Below, one piece after another: positions 23,119-30,816 of a DNA stretch of 33,931 bases. Position 1 is the stretch's first letter. Every line of letters starts with the position of its first letter. The translations under genes were made by a program, and so were the position numbers. The stretch comes from Cytophagaceae bacterium (GTDB lineage: Bacteria; Bacteroidota; Bacteroidia; Cytophagales; Spirosomataceae), in NCBI GenBank assembly GCA_027488335.1, contig JAIYBU010000142.1, forward strand, positions 1 through 33,931, read 5' to 3'. Under the pieces are notes generated by a model. It ran no database searches. It was given only the letters and a program-made list of their open reading frames with translations, and was not told the DNA's origin.

Positions 23119-23700
23119 TTGGTTGTGAATGATAATCAGAAAGATATAAACCTCCTCAATCGTATCAGAACTGGCGATAAATCGGCTTATAAGGAGTTGA
23201 TTAATCGCCACAAGGACTATGCCTTTACGATTGCGTATCGAATTCTGAATAATCGTGAAGACGCCGAAGAAGTAGCACAAGATGCCTTTATGCAGGTTTT
23301 TGGGGCTTTGTCTTCGTTTAATTTTGAATCGAAATTTACAACTTGGTTTTATCGAATTGTTTTCAATGCGGCTTTGATGCAAAAACGCAAGAATAAAGTT
23401 GAGATAGTTGATATCGAAACTTCATCGGAGGCAGTTTTGGTAAGCCATTCGAGTGATTCAACGGAAGGTTTAAGAAAAATCGAAAGAACAAAAGCCATTA
23501 AGCAAGCCTTACAAAACCTTTCTGCCGATGATGCTATGATGATAACCTTATTTTATTTAAAAGAATTATCACTGGGAGAAATTGCCGAAATCACACAAAT
23601 AAGTACCGAAACTGCCAAAGTAAAAATTCACCGAGCCAGAAAACGTTTGACAGAAGAAATGAAAAAAATGTTGAACGAAGAAGTCCGAAGTTTGTTATAA
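23119..23700 (+). CDS. ECF-type RNA polymerase sigma factor
   Basis: A sigma-70 family factor of the extracytoplasmic-function class (193 aa). Region 2 covers about 15-85, with RHKDYAFTIAYRILNNREDAEEVAQDAFMQ split between core-binding and -10 recognition, and WFYRIVFNAALMQ. Region 4 covers about 130-185, with LSADDAMMITLFYLKELSLGEI and the helix-turn-helix SLGEIAEITQISTETAKVKI. No ATG is available: the frame is closed upstream at 23101, so translation starts at TTG 23119 or GTG 23125. The start is therefore non-canonical either way. Eleven bases after its stop begins a two-helix membrane protein, probably its anti-sigma factor. It is unrelated to the FecI-like factor at 30817. Confidence 0.93.
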   Translation: MVVNDNQKDINLLNRIRTGDKSAYKELINRHKDYAFTIAYRILNNREDAEEVAQDAFMQVFGALSSFNFESKFTTWFYRIVFNAALMQKRKNKVEIVDIETSSEAVLVSHSSDSTEGLRKIERTKAIKQALQNLSADDAMMITLFYLKELSLGEIAEITQISTETAKVKIHRARKRLTEEMKKMLNEEVRSLL

Positions 23701-23711
23701 ATAAAACGCCT

Positions 23712-24209
23712 ATGAAAATGCTAACTGACGAACAAATATTTGATGTTTTGGATGGGTGTGCTTCAAAAGAACTCTTGGCACAGCACCAAAACTTATTTTC
23801 GGAATCGGCCGAATATAAAGTATATTTTGAAGAGTTAGAAGCTGTGCATTTCGATTTAATTGATTTACCCATCGAAAAGCCTTCGGTACAATTTACCGAA
23901 AACCTTTTGGCAACCGTTGCTCATGCTCCAATCAAGAAAAAATCTTGGAGTAGCCAGCTTACTTGGATGTTTTTGCTTCTAATGACTGCATCTTTTGTAG
24001 GAACAATCAGCCTGATGCTTTTTTATTTCTCCAGCTCACATTCGGTTATCGAAATTCCGAGAGTCTATGATTTAGAAGTAATCAATAATTTCTCGATAGA
24101 TATTTTGGTAAAACTGATGATTTTGGTCAACTTAGTAGTTTTACTCGCAATTTTCGATAAAAAAGTACTCAAACCTTACTTTTTGAATAAAAACATGCGA
24201 CTAAGTTAA
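23712..24209 (+). CDS. Probable membrane anti-sigma factor
   Basis: A 165-aa protein encoded 11 bases after the ECF sigma gene. The N-terminal 75 residues are soluble and acidic (MLTDEQIFDVLDGCASKELL; then HQNLFSESAEYKVYFEELE), in the position and size of an anti-sigma domain, but without the His-Cys-Cys motif of a zinc anti-sigma. Two transmembrane helices follow: WMFLLLMTASFVGTISLMLF and ILVKLMILVNLVVLLAIF, with a short periplasmic loop of about 30 residues. I do not recognise a named family; the anti-sigma role is inferred from gene order and topology. It overlaps the convergent GNAT gene by 9 bases at the 3' end, so no terminator fits between them. Confidence 0.75.
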   Translation: MKMLTDEQIFDVLDGCASKELLAQHQNLFSESAEYKVYFEELEAVHFDLIDLPIEKPSVQFTENLLATVAHAPIKKKSWSSQLTWMFLLLMTASFVGTISLMLFYFSSSHSVIEIPRVYDLEVINNFSIDILVKLMILVNLVVLLAIFDKKVLKPYFLNKNMRLS

Positions 24210-24644
24210 TGACATCAAAAAGCTAAAACCGTGTTTCTGAAAGCCCAGCGATTCGTAGAATTGGTGGGCTTTTTCACGTCTAAGATTACTCGACAAACTC
24301 ATTTTGTAGCAACCTTTTTCTCGTGCATAATTCATTGCAAATTCCATCATCTGTTTTCCGATTCCATTACCTTGCATGATTGGTAGCACACCCACATCTT
24401 CAATTACTGCTGAAGGTGTACCCAAATGTCCCATGTTTTCCATGATAAGTATAGCAAAAGTTCCCACAATTTGCTGTTCAAATTCGGCTACAAATACTTT
24501 ATAATCAGGGTATTGTTGTTGTTTTAAAAATATTCTTTGAGCATTTTCAACCGATAAAACTTTTCCATTATCAAGGGCTTCGGCATAAATTTGTAAAATA
24601 TCTTTTACATCACTGAGCGTTGCTTCACGAATAAATATTTTCAT
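24201..24644 (-). CDS. GNAT-family N-acetyltransferase
   Basis: A 147-aa acyl-CoA-dependent N-acetyltransferase. The acetyl-CoA pyrophosphate loop is IMQGNGIGKQMMEFAMNYA (Q/RxxGxG/A form), preceded by the beta4 strand AVIEDVGVLP, and the C-terminal strand/helix reads HQFYESLGFQKHGF. The N-terminus starts MKIFIREATLSDVKDI, as in most members. The substrate cannot be predicted. It is cytoplasmic. Its stop lies inside the end of the convergent anti-sigma-like gene (a 9-base overlap). Upstream it is divergent from the DUF5522 micro-protein gene by 65 bases. Confidence 0.9.
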   Translation of the reverse strand: MKIFIREATLSDVKDILQIYAEALDNGKVLSVENAQRIFLKQQQYPDYKVFVAEFEQQIVGTFAILIMENMGHLGTPSAVIEDVGVLPIMQGNGIGKQMMEFAMNYAREKGCYKMSLSSNLRREKAHQFYESLGFQKHGFSFLMSLT

Positions 24645-24709
24645 TTGATTAATTTTAAAACTTTTTATCTGAATACTAAGTTATATAATCAGAGTAAAAT
24701 AATAAAGTT

Positions 24710-24880
24710 GTGAGCAAAAGAAAAAGTGAAAATGGGGCAGTACTCAATCAAAAGTACGCTACCGAAGATTATTATTATGAGAATGGTTGTTTTGTTTTTA
24801 CAAGTGAATACCATTTAAAACGTGGTTATTGTTGTAAAAATGGCTGTCGTCATTGTCCGTACGGACATAAAAAAAATTAG
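24710..24880 (+). CDS. DUF5522 Cys-rich micro-protein (56 aa)
   Basis: A 57-codon frame, below common length cut-offs, starting at GTG 24710; no ATG is in frame and a stop lies at 24695. The sequence is diagnostic of DUF5522: EDYYYENGCFVFTSEYHLK, then RGYCCKNGCRHCPYGHKKN. Five cysteines, four of them in CCxxxCxxC, suggest a bound metal, probably zinc or an Fe-S cluster. Function is unknown; the family is small and common in Bacteroidota and Proteobacteria. It lies between a divergent GNAT gene and rpmB, about 90 bases before rpmB on the same strand; rpmB has its own -7 box. Confidence 0.88.
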   Translation: MSKRKSENGAVLNQKYATEDYYYENGCFVFTSEYHLKRGYCCKNGCRHCPYGHKKN

Positions 24881-24910
24881 GCTATACTTTTTCCTTTCCA
24901 AAAAAATATG

Positions 24911-24918
24911 TAATTTTG
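24911..24918 (+). promoter_or_regulatory. -7 box TAATTTTG of rpmB
   Basis: An exact TAnnTTTG match followed by CA, typical of strong Bacteroidota promoters. It lies 53 bases ahead of the rpmB ATG. No clear -33 TTG was seen. Confidence 0.6.
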
Positions 24919-24971
24919 CACTCCGTTTTAGGAAAGTATTCATTTTTTCATAGAAAATATTCAATAAGGCA

Positions 24972-25211
24972 ATGGCAAAAGTTTGTCAAATTACTGGTAA
25001 GAAAACGCAAGTCGGTAATAACGTATCGCACGCTAATAATAAAACTAAGCGTAAGTTTTTTCCAAATTTAAAAACTAAGAGATTCTTTTTAGAGTCGGAA
25101 GGTGTATGGGTTTCGTTGAAAGTTTCGACTTCAGCACTTCGTACAATCAACAAAAAAGGCTTAGAAGCTACTATCGTTGATGCAGCACGTAAAGGTACTT
25201 TAGCGTTATAA
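24972..25211 (+). CDS. rpmB: 50S ribosomal protein L28
   Basis: Ribosomal protein L28, a 79-aa component of the large subunit. It is recognised by [20 protein letters not shown] at the start, [13 protein letters not shown] and [17 protein letters not shown]. In many Bacteroidota, rpmB is followed by rpmG (L33) and a DUF4295 gene; here a hairpin terminator follows directly and then PNP, so the usual pair is elsewhere. It has its own promoter box upstream and is probably monocistronic and highly expressed. Confidence 0.97.
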   Translation: MAKVCQITGKKTQVGNNVSHANNKTKRKFFPNLKTKRFFLESEGVWVSLKVSTSALRTINKKGLEATIVDAARKGTLAL

Positions 25212-25242
25212 TTCGCTAAACTTTACAGAAAGGTATATAAAT

Positions 25243-25271
25243 AAGCATGACTCACAAGGTCGTGCTTTTTT
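25243..25271 (+). terminator. rpmB terminator
   Basis: AAGCATGAC and GTCGTGCTT form a 9-bp stem (one U-G wobble) around tcacaag, followed by TTTT. It is 31 bases past the rpmB stop. Confidence 0.8.
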
Positions 25272-25278
25272 GTGTTGA

Positions 25279-25313
25279 TTTGCAGGGTTTTCTGAAAATC
25301 TCATATATTTTTG
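25279..25313 (+). promoter_or_regulatory. Promoter of the PNP gene
   Basis: TTTG at 25279-25282, 23 nt, then TATTTTTG at 25306-25313, matching the -33/-7 scheme at the upper end of spacing. The ATG at 25357 lies 43 bases downstream. Confidence 0.6.
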
Positions 25314-25356
25314 AATAGAAAAGACAAAACTATACATAATAACTCGTAAATAATAT

Positions 25357-26169
25357 ATGCTACAAATCAACGAAGCAACTGCTTATATTCAATCAATCAT
25401 TGGCGACTTTAAGCCGCAGTTTGGTATTATACTCGGAACAGGACTCGGGAAACTCACCACCGAAATCGAAGTTGTTCACACAATTAATTACGAAGATATT
25501 CCGCATTTTCCTATCGCAACGGTTGAGTTTCATACTGGAAAATTACTTTTTGGTAAACTTCAAGGGAAAAATGTAGTTTGTATGCAAGGGCGTTTTCATT
25601 ATTATGAAGGTTATTCGATGAAACAAGTGACGTTTCCTGTACGAGTAATGAAACTGCTCGGTATTGAGCGATTATTTGTCTCGAATGCTTCGGGAGGAAT
25701 GAATCCGATGTACCACGAAAGCGATTTAATGATTATTGAAGACCATATTGCTCTCTTTCTGCCCGAAAATCCGTTGGTTGGAGCAAATATCATGGGCGAC
25801 CGTTTCCCCGATATGAGCGAGCCTTACGATTTAGAAATGATTGAAAAAGCAAAAATCATTGCAAGTCAAAATAATATCGAAGGTGTACACAGCGGTACGT
25901 ATGTAAGTGTAACAGGGCCGCAACTCGAAACCAAAGCCGAGTATAGATTATTGAGAAATTTGGGTGCTGATGCCGTAGGAATGAGTACTGTTCCTGAAGT
26001 AATTGTGGCTCGTCAGATGGGAATTCCTGTTTTCGGAATTTCGGTCATTACTGATATGTGTATTCCCGAAACCTTAAAAGTAGCTGAAATTGAAAATATT
26101 TTAGCCGCAGCTTTCAAAGCCGAACCAAACATGACACTGATTATCAAGGAATTGATTGGGAGTTTATAA
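25357..26169 (+). CDS. punA: Purine nucleoside phosphorylase (class I, PNP)
   Basis: A salvage enzyme that cleaves inosine and guanosine with phosphate to the free base and ribose-1-phosphate. It belongs to the trimeric class I PNP family (270 aa, normal). The phosphate loop is [11 protein letters not shown] (residues 23-33). [11 protein letters not shown] lies near 76-86, [12 protein letters not shown] is a base/ribose contact region, and [20 protein letters not shown] with [14 protein letters not shown] are further hallmarks. Bases released here can feed Hpt (9141-9671), though the genes are not linked. It has its own promoter and is followed by a strong terminator shared with the receptor gene. 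Confidence 0.95.
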   Translation: MLQINEATAYIQSIIGDFKPQFGIILGTGLGKLTTEIEVVHTINYEDIPHFPIATVEFHTGKLLFGKLQGKNVVCMQGRFHYYEGYSMKQVTFPVRVMKLLGIERLFVSNASGGMNPMYHESDLMIIEDHIALFLPENPLVGANIMGDRFPDMSEPYDLEMIEKAKIIASQNNIEGVHSGTYVSVTGPQLETKAEYRLLRNLGADAVGMSTVPEVIVARQMGIPVFGISVITDMCIPETLKVAEIENILAAAFKAEPNMTLIIKELIGSL

Positions 26170-26176
26170 ACAAAGA

Positions 26177-26211
26177 AAACCCCGTAAGGTCTGAAAGACC
26201 TTACGGGGTTT
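26177..26211. terminator. Bidirectional terminator between PNP and the receptor gene
   Basis: AAACCCCGTAAGGTC and GACCTTACGGGGTTT form a perfect 15-bp stem with the loop tgaaa. It lies 8 bases past the PNP stop and 22 bases past the receptor stop on the other strand. The tail on the plus side is TTT only. Confidence 0.8.
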
Positions 26212-26233
26212 AAGGTAAATTAAAGCGTTTTTC

Positions 26234-29200
26234 TTAGAAATTAAAGCTTAAACGACCAAAAATATAGCGACCATTGAAACCCATTTGCTGTACACGACGT
26301 GAGTAAACGAAACGTCCAGCCGACATATTTGCTGAATGTGTATGCACATCTTGATATACATCAAAGATATTATTGGCACCAACTGCTACGCTGATAGATT
26401 TAGCTAATTGATAATTTACTGTCAAATCTGTGATTACCTTAGGTGTAAAAGTTTGGTCGAGGGTTTCTTTGGTACCACCATTAAACGCATTTGCCACAAA
26501 TTTATCCGTTCCAGTAATAGTTGGGTCTAAATAAACCACTTCTCCGAAACGTACTACACGAATCATTGCTCCGAATTTGCCAACTTTATAGTTTAAAGTC
26601 CCCGTTATCTTATTTTTCGGACTTGCCACTTCGATACGGCTTTGGTCTTCACGATTAAAATAATTGCCAAGCTGACCAGTTTTGATTAATGTTTCAGAAG
26701 CTTTTATGACAACTTTTCCGTCAGTACCTTTGATTACTTCATTATGAATAAAAGCACCTGCTAACGTAAATTTAAAAGAGTGTTTTTCTGCAATTTTTGT
26801 GCTATATGCTGCAACTGCTTCTAAACCTCTCGAACGAGTATCAATGGCATTGGTAAAGAAATTGACAGTTGTTGCACCAGCCGCAGCCAATTGTGACGCA
26901 ATTTCAGCATTTCCACCCGAAGTAAAATTATTGGTTAAGATAATGCGGTCTTTGATATCAATTTGATACGCATCTACCGTTAATTCTAATTTGCCCAATT
27001 GTGCGGTTGCTCCAATACTAAGGTTTTGCGAAGTTTCAGGTTTTAACTCAGGAATTCCTAAGATTTTGGCTGCCTTACTATCATTCGGGAATGTTCCGCT
27101 TTCAACGGGAGTCTGAACACCGTTTACGGTCTGAAACAAAGTATTGGTTTTTGAGTAATAGCTTTGTTGTAATGATGGAGCTCTAAAACCCGTACTGATT
27201 GCACCACGAAGGGCAATATTGTCAGTCAATTTATAGCGAGTAGCTATTTTATAATTAAGCGGTGTATTATCAAAATTAGAATATTTTTCTAAACGCAATG
27301 CACCTGAAACAAGCCAAGCTTTCGTAATATCTAATTCTAAGTCTGTATATAGGGCAAAGCTATTACGCGTGTGCGTACCTGCATTGGCTGGTAAAAATCC
27401 AGCAAAAACTTGTGAACCTGCTGCTACCCCCGAAGCTGTATTATAATTGGTGAAAGAACTTTCTTCGCCCGCACGAGTACCAAAAGCATCCGCTTTAAAT
27501 TCTGTTCCGAAAGCCACATTTAAGCCATTCAAAACGGTTTCGTATCTTTTATTAAAATCTAAATTTGTCGTATTTTGAGCAAAAGAATTGCCACCTGCAT
27601 CGAATTTACGTTGAAAGCTACTTCCCGAAACTGCTTGTGTATAGTTTACTGAATTATCAACACCGTAATCGAAGATATTTTTGCCGTAAACATTACTTAA
27701 ATCAAAGTTCCAAGTTTTGAAGGCTTTGCCACGTAAACCGGCAGCAAATGAAATATCGGTAACATCAGAATTAATTTCTGGTAAAAAACCATTCGGATAA
27801 ACCGCAAAAACATTGGTGCGAACCGCCGCAGGGACACTATTTGGGTAACGGTAAAAACCAGCTGCATTTCCTTTTTTATTATTCCAGCCACCGAAAGCAT
27901 ATACTTCAATGTTATCATTAATTGGTAAAGCCGCATTCAAGACTATTCCACCACCTTTTACTTGTGAGTTTCCGATACGCATATCAAAATTTTCACGAGT
28001 TAAGCCTTTACTTGCAATAACTTGGTCGTCGGTCTGACCTGTTACGGCTGGAAAAACCTGTCCAGTATAAGTTCCTGTACGGTTAGTTTGGTCACGAGAA
28101 ACATACTCGCCCGTAAGATTTACAAAACCATTTTTGCCAATTTTAAAACCATAGTTTAATCCAAATTGGCCAGTTAAACCATCTTGTACCTTAACACTTG
28201 CATTCTGACCATTGTTAAGGGCATAGTTTTTATCATAACTTGTCATATATTCTCCACCTGATACATTTCCGCTCAAACCGATTTGCTTTTTCAAGACAAT
28301 ATTAATGACACCCGCAATCGCATCCGAACCATATTGAGCGGCGGCACCATCACGCAAAATTTCTATTTTTTCCACGGCTGTGGCAGGAATCGCATTCATG
28401 TCTGTTCCTACTGTACCACGGTTTACCGTACCGTTTACGTTTACCAAAGCCGATTGATGTCTCCTTTTTCCATTTACTAAAACCAAAACTTGGTCAGGGC
28501 CGAGTCCACGCAATTGAGCGGGGTCAACGTGGTCAGTTCCGTCAGAAATTGCTTGGCGAGAAGATTGAAACGATGGAGCAACGAACGTCAAGATTTGGTT
28601 AATATCTACTTGACCAACATTATTGGTTACTTGCGAAAGCGGAATAACATCAACAGGCACAGGCGTATCAATTTTTGTGCGGCCACTACTACGAGTACCC
28701 GTAACGACAACTTCACTCAAAGACGAAAGGCTTTCTTCCAACGAAACATTGATAACTGATTGATTTGCACTTACTTTCACCTCCTTTGTATTGAAACCAA
28801 TAAAACTAAAAATCAATACATCGCCCGCATCGGCGTTGAGTTTAAACGAACCGTCCATTTCGGTGCTTGTTCCTTTCTTGGTACCTTTGATGCTCACACT
28901 TACACCAGGAAGTGCCTCACCACGGCTATCGGTGATTTTTCCTGTTATTGGGCTTTCTACTACGTTTGGGATGAGGAAATTAGTGTCTTCAGCTTGACGA
29001 TTCAAGATAATTTTATTTCCACTCACTTTAAAACCAATATTCAAGGGTTTTAAGAGTGCTTCTAAAACGGTAGAAAGTTTTTGTTGTTTGACGTTTAGCG
29101 AAACAAAACGGCTGCTTTTGATAAGTTTCGAACTAAAAATAAATTTGACATTAGCCGATTCTTCGATTTTACTCAAAGCGTTCTCAAGATTCTGTTCTTT

Positions 29201-29353
29201 CAATTGTAGCGAAACTTCACGGTCGAGTACCTCTTGGGCATTGCTCTTGTGTGCGTAGCTGAGTCCAGTGAAAAGCAGAGCCAAACATAGTTGTAAAAGG
29301 CTCAATTTCATAAATTTTCTTATTAATGAATTGGATTTTGTAAAAGTTAGCAT
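26234..29353 (-). CDS. TonB-dependent receptor with STN signalling domain
   Basis: An outer-membrane active transporter energised by TonB. The usable start is the ATG at 29353; the frame opens earlier at a GTG (29401) inside the structured leader. After a signal peptide (LLFTGLSYAHKSNAQ) come an STN/secretin-type signalling domain (VSLQLKEQNLENALSKIEES), a carboxypeptidase-regulatory-like beta-sandwich (ITGKITDSRGEALPGVSVSI), the plug (DVIPLSQV to VEKIEILRDGAAAQYGSDAI, then AGVINIVLKKQ) and a 22-strand barrel ending in RLSFNF. The STN domain marks it as a signalling receptor acting on the FecR and sigma genes upstream. There is no SusD partner, and the plug resembles siderophore-type receptors as much as glycan types, so the ligand is open. 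It may share an operon with fecR, but no clean TAnnTTTG box was found. Confidence 0.93.
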   Translation of the reverse strand: MLTFTKSNSLIRKFMKLSLLQLCLALLFTGLSYAHKSNAQEVLDREVSLQLKEQNLENALSKIEESANVKFIFSSKLIKSSRFVSLNVKQQKLSTVLEALLKPLNIGFKVSGNKIILNRQAEDTNFLIPNVVESPITGKITDSRGEALPGVSVSIKGTKKGTSTEMDGSFKLNADAGDVLIFSFIGFNTKEVKVSANQSVINVSLEESLSSLSEVVVTGTRSSGRTKIDTPVPVDVIPLSQVTNNVGQVDINQILTFVAPSFQSSRQAISDGTDHVDPAQLRGLGPDQVLVLVNGKRRHQSALVNVNGTVNRGTVGTDMNAIPATAVEKIEILRDGAAAQYGSDAIAGVINIVLKKQIGLSGNVSGGEYMTSYDKNYALNNGQNASVKVQDGLTGQFGLNYGFKIGKNGFVNLTGEYVSRDQTNRTGTYTGQVFPAVTGQTDDQVIASKGLTRENFDMRIGNSQVKGGGIVLNAALPINDNIEVYAFGGWNNKKGNAAGFYRYPNSVPAAVRTNVFAVYPNGFLPEINSDVTDISFAAGLRGKAFKTWNFDLSNVYGKNIFDYGVDNSVNYTQAVSGSSFQRKFDAGGNSFAQNTTNLDFNKRYETVLNGLNVAFGTEFKADAFGTRAGEESSFTNYNTASGVAAGSQVFAGFLPANAGTHTRNSFALYTDLELDITKAWLVSGALRLEKYSNFDNTPLNYKIATRYKLTDNIALRGAISTGFRAPSLQQSYYSKTNTLFQTVNGVQTPVESGTFPNDSKAAKILGIPELKPETSQNLSIGATAQLGKLELTVDAYQIDIKDRIILTNNFTSGGNAEIASQLAAAGATTVNFFTNAIDTRSRGLEAVAAYSTKIAEKHSFKFTLAGAFIHNEVIKGTDGKVVIKASETLIKTGQLGNYFNREDQSRIEVASPKNKITGTLNYKVGKFGAMIRVVRFGEVVYLDPTITGTDKFVANAFNGGTKETLDQTFTPKVITDLTVNYQLAKSISVAVGANNIFDVYQDVHTHSANMSAGRFVYSRRVQQMGFNGRYIFGRLSFNF

Positions 29354-29401
29354 AATTTTAAACGTTTTTGATGACTTTGTGATTAAATGAGACAAAAACA
29401 C

Positions 29402-29441
29402 TCCCGATGAGTATTAAATTTTGGTAGAATTTAATTCGGGG
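29402..29441. other. Hairpin A: bulged stem with loop TTGGTAG
   Basis: ATTAAATT (29413-29420) pairs with AATTTAAT (29428-29435) around TTGGTAG. An outer stem, CCCGA (29403-29407) with TCGGG (29436-29440), stacks on it across a 5-nt bulge on one side. It lies in the leader of the receptor mRNA, or, on the plus strand, in a possible antisense RNA. Confidence 0.7.
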
Positions 29442-29449
29442 AAAGTACT

Positions 29450-29482
29450 TCGGTGATGTTGGTAGCATCACCGATTTTTTTT
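29450..29482 (+). terminator. Hairpin B: plus-strand terminator with loop TTGGTAG
   Basis: TCGGTGATG (29450-29458) pairs with CATCACCGA (29466-29474) around TTGGTAG, the same loop as hairpin A, and eight T follow on the plus strand (29475-29482). The minus strand lacks a T-run. No plus-strand gene lies upstream, so it would end an antisense transcript across the receptor leader, or it forms part of a leader structure. Confidence 0.7.
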
Positions 29483-29548
29483 GGTTTTTAGATGAAATTT
29501 TTACGTGTAATTACTTGGTTTTTAGGTGTTGATTGATTTGAAATTTTG

Positions 29549-29581
29549 TCTGCCTTTGAAGTACAAGAAATCAAAGGCAGA
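29549..29581 (-). terminator. Hairpin after fecR
   Basis: TCTGCCTTTGA and TCAAAGGCAGA form a perfect 11-bp stem with an 11-nt loop. It begins 11 bases beyond the FecR stop. The T-tract on the minus strand is weak (CAAAATTT), so partial read-through into the receptor gene is possible. Confidence 0.6.
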
Positions 29582-29591
29582 TTGTGTAGAT

Positions 29592-30665
29592 TTAGTTTTT
29601 ACATCCTTTACTACTTATAATTACCTGACCATCAATGAGTTGGTATTGGGCTTCGATGGCATTACAGACTAATTCTAATTTCCCGTAGAGTGGTTCGTCT
29701 GATAATGAGGCTGTTACGGGGCATTCTTTCAATAGGTCTTCATCATAAACTATCGAAATGCCGTAGGCTTTTTGAATAGTGGCAAAAACACTGCTTGCCG
29801 AAACATCTTTAAATTCAAAATTATACTGAGGCATTTCGGAAAGCATTTCGGGTTGTTCTATCAAAGATTTTGAAAAATTACTTTTCTCTTTATCGAACCT
29901 TATCTGTTGATTTGGAATAATTACGACACCTTCGAGAATCTTAACATTTTTGCTATTCTGAATTTCATTTAGTTTAAAAACAGAAACCTTTCCTGTGCGA
30001 ACTATCACTTGAATATCTTTCTGCCCTTTAAAAGATTTTATGTTGAAACTTGTGCCTAAAACTTTCGTAACCAGCTCATTGGCATACACCAAAAAAGGTT
30101 TTTCTGGGTTTTTTGCTACTTCAAAAAACGCTTCGCCATCTAAATAAACTTCTCTTGTATTTCCTTCAAAATTGGCAGGATAACTCAATCGGCTACCGTG
30201 TTGAAGCAAAATTGATGAACCATCGCTTAGCGTAATCAACAAAGGTTTATTTGTATTATTTTCTTTTTCGATGAGAGCCGTCGGAGCATTTTCTACTAAT
30301 TCGGTATAAATAACTGATTTGCTATTGTTTTGCTGGAAATACCACCAACCAATGCCCGAAAATAAAACAATCGCCGCTGCCCAACGAAAAATTTGCGGAC
30401 GAAGAAAACTGACTTGTAAAGGCTTTATTTCATACAATTGTTCATTTAACTCTTCAAACTTCTCCGAAATTTGCTCTTGCTTCCACTTCAACGAAAGCCT
30501 ATCAAGCTGAGTAAATGCTTGTTTTATCAATTCTTGACGGTCGGGGTGGTCTTCTGCCCAGTCTTCCCATTCTAATATATCAGCCTCATCTTTTCTGAAA
30601 TAAAAATTCAAAAAAGATTCATCAATCAAAAGTTCCTCAATGGTAAGTGCTGATTTATTTTTCAT
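29592..30665 (-). CDS. FecR-family anti-sigma / signal-transfer protein
   Basis: A 357-aa inner-membrane protein that holds the ECF sigma factor inactive and receives the signal from the receptor's STN domain. The cytoplasmic N-terminus is about 90 residues, with WEDWAEDHPDRQELIKQAF as the anti-sigma part. A transmembrane helix (FRWAAAIVLFSGIGWWYF) at about 93-110 follows. The periplasmic FecR domain contains LSDGSSILLQHGSRLSYPAN, GEAFFEVAKNPEKPFLVYA and VLGTSFNIKSF. A DUF4974-type C-terminal domain (NFEFKDVSASSVFATIQKAYG) is present, as in other Bacteroidota FecR. It lies between the sigma gene (151 bases upstream) and the receptor gene, with a weak hairpin before the latter. Confidence 0.95.
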   Translation of the reverse strand: MKNKSALTIEELLIDESFLNFYFRKDEADILEWEDWAEDHPDRQELIKQAFTQLDRLSLKWKQEQISEKFEELNEQLYEIKPLQVSFLRPQIFRWAAAIVLFSGIGWWYFQQNNSKSVIYTELVENAPTALIEKENNTNKPLLITLSDGSSILLQHGSRLSYPANFEGNTREVYLDGEAFFEVAKNPEKPFLVYANELVTKVLGTSFNIKSFKGQKDIQVIVRTGKVSVFKLNEIQNSKNVKILEGVVIIPNQQIRFDKEKSNFSKSLIEQPEMLSEMPQYNFEFKDVSASSVFATIQKAYGISIVYDEDLLKECPVTASLSDEPLYGKLELVCNAIEAQYQLIDGQVIISSKGCKN

Positions 30666-30773
30666 GGAAAATGCTATTATATTGTACGTTTGTAGGAATA
30701 ATATTCTGTTCTATAAACACAGAGGAGTGTTATGAGAAAATCTTCCTGATTTTTTTGAAATATTTTTTAATTT

Positions 30774-30797
30774 GTAGAGAAGTTGCACCGCAACGTC
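30774..30797. repeat. Degenerate copy of the GTAGAGACGTTGC palindromic repeat
   Basis: The stretch reads GTAGAGAAGTTGC, acc, then GCAACGTC: nearly the same arm sequence as the element at 33843-33884, with one substitution and a shortened right arm. It lies in the 151-base gap between the sigma gene's stop and fecR. Confidence 0.6.
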
Positions 30798-30816
30798 AAA
30801 TCGGGTTGCGTATATT

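Noticed and set aside
23035-23382. 115-codon minus-strand frame
   Set aside because: Overlaps the sigma factor region 2 coding sequence; basic, no domain.
28760-29053. Plus-strand frames across the receptor N-terminus (also 28490-28759)
   Set aside because: Shadows of conserved plug and beta-sandwich coding; no start signal or domain.
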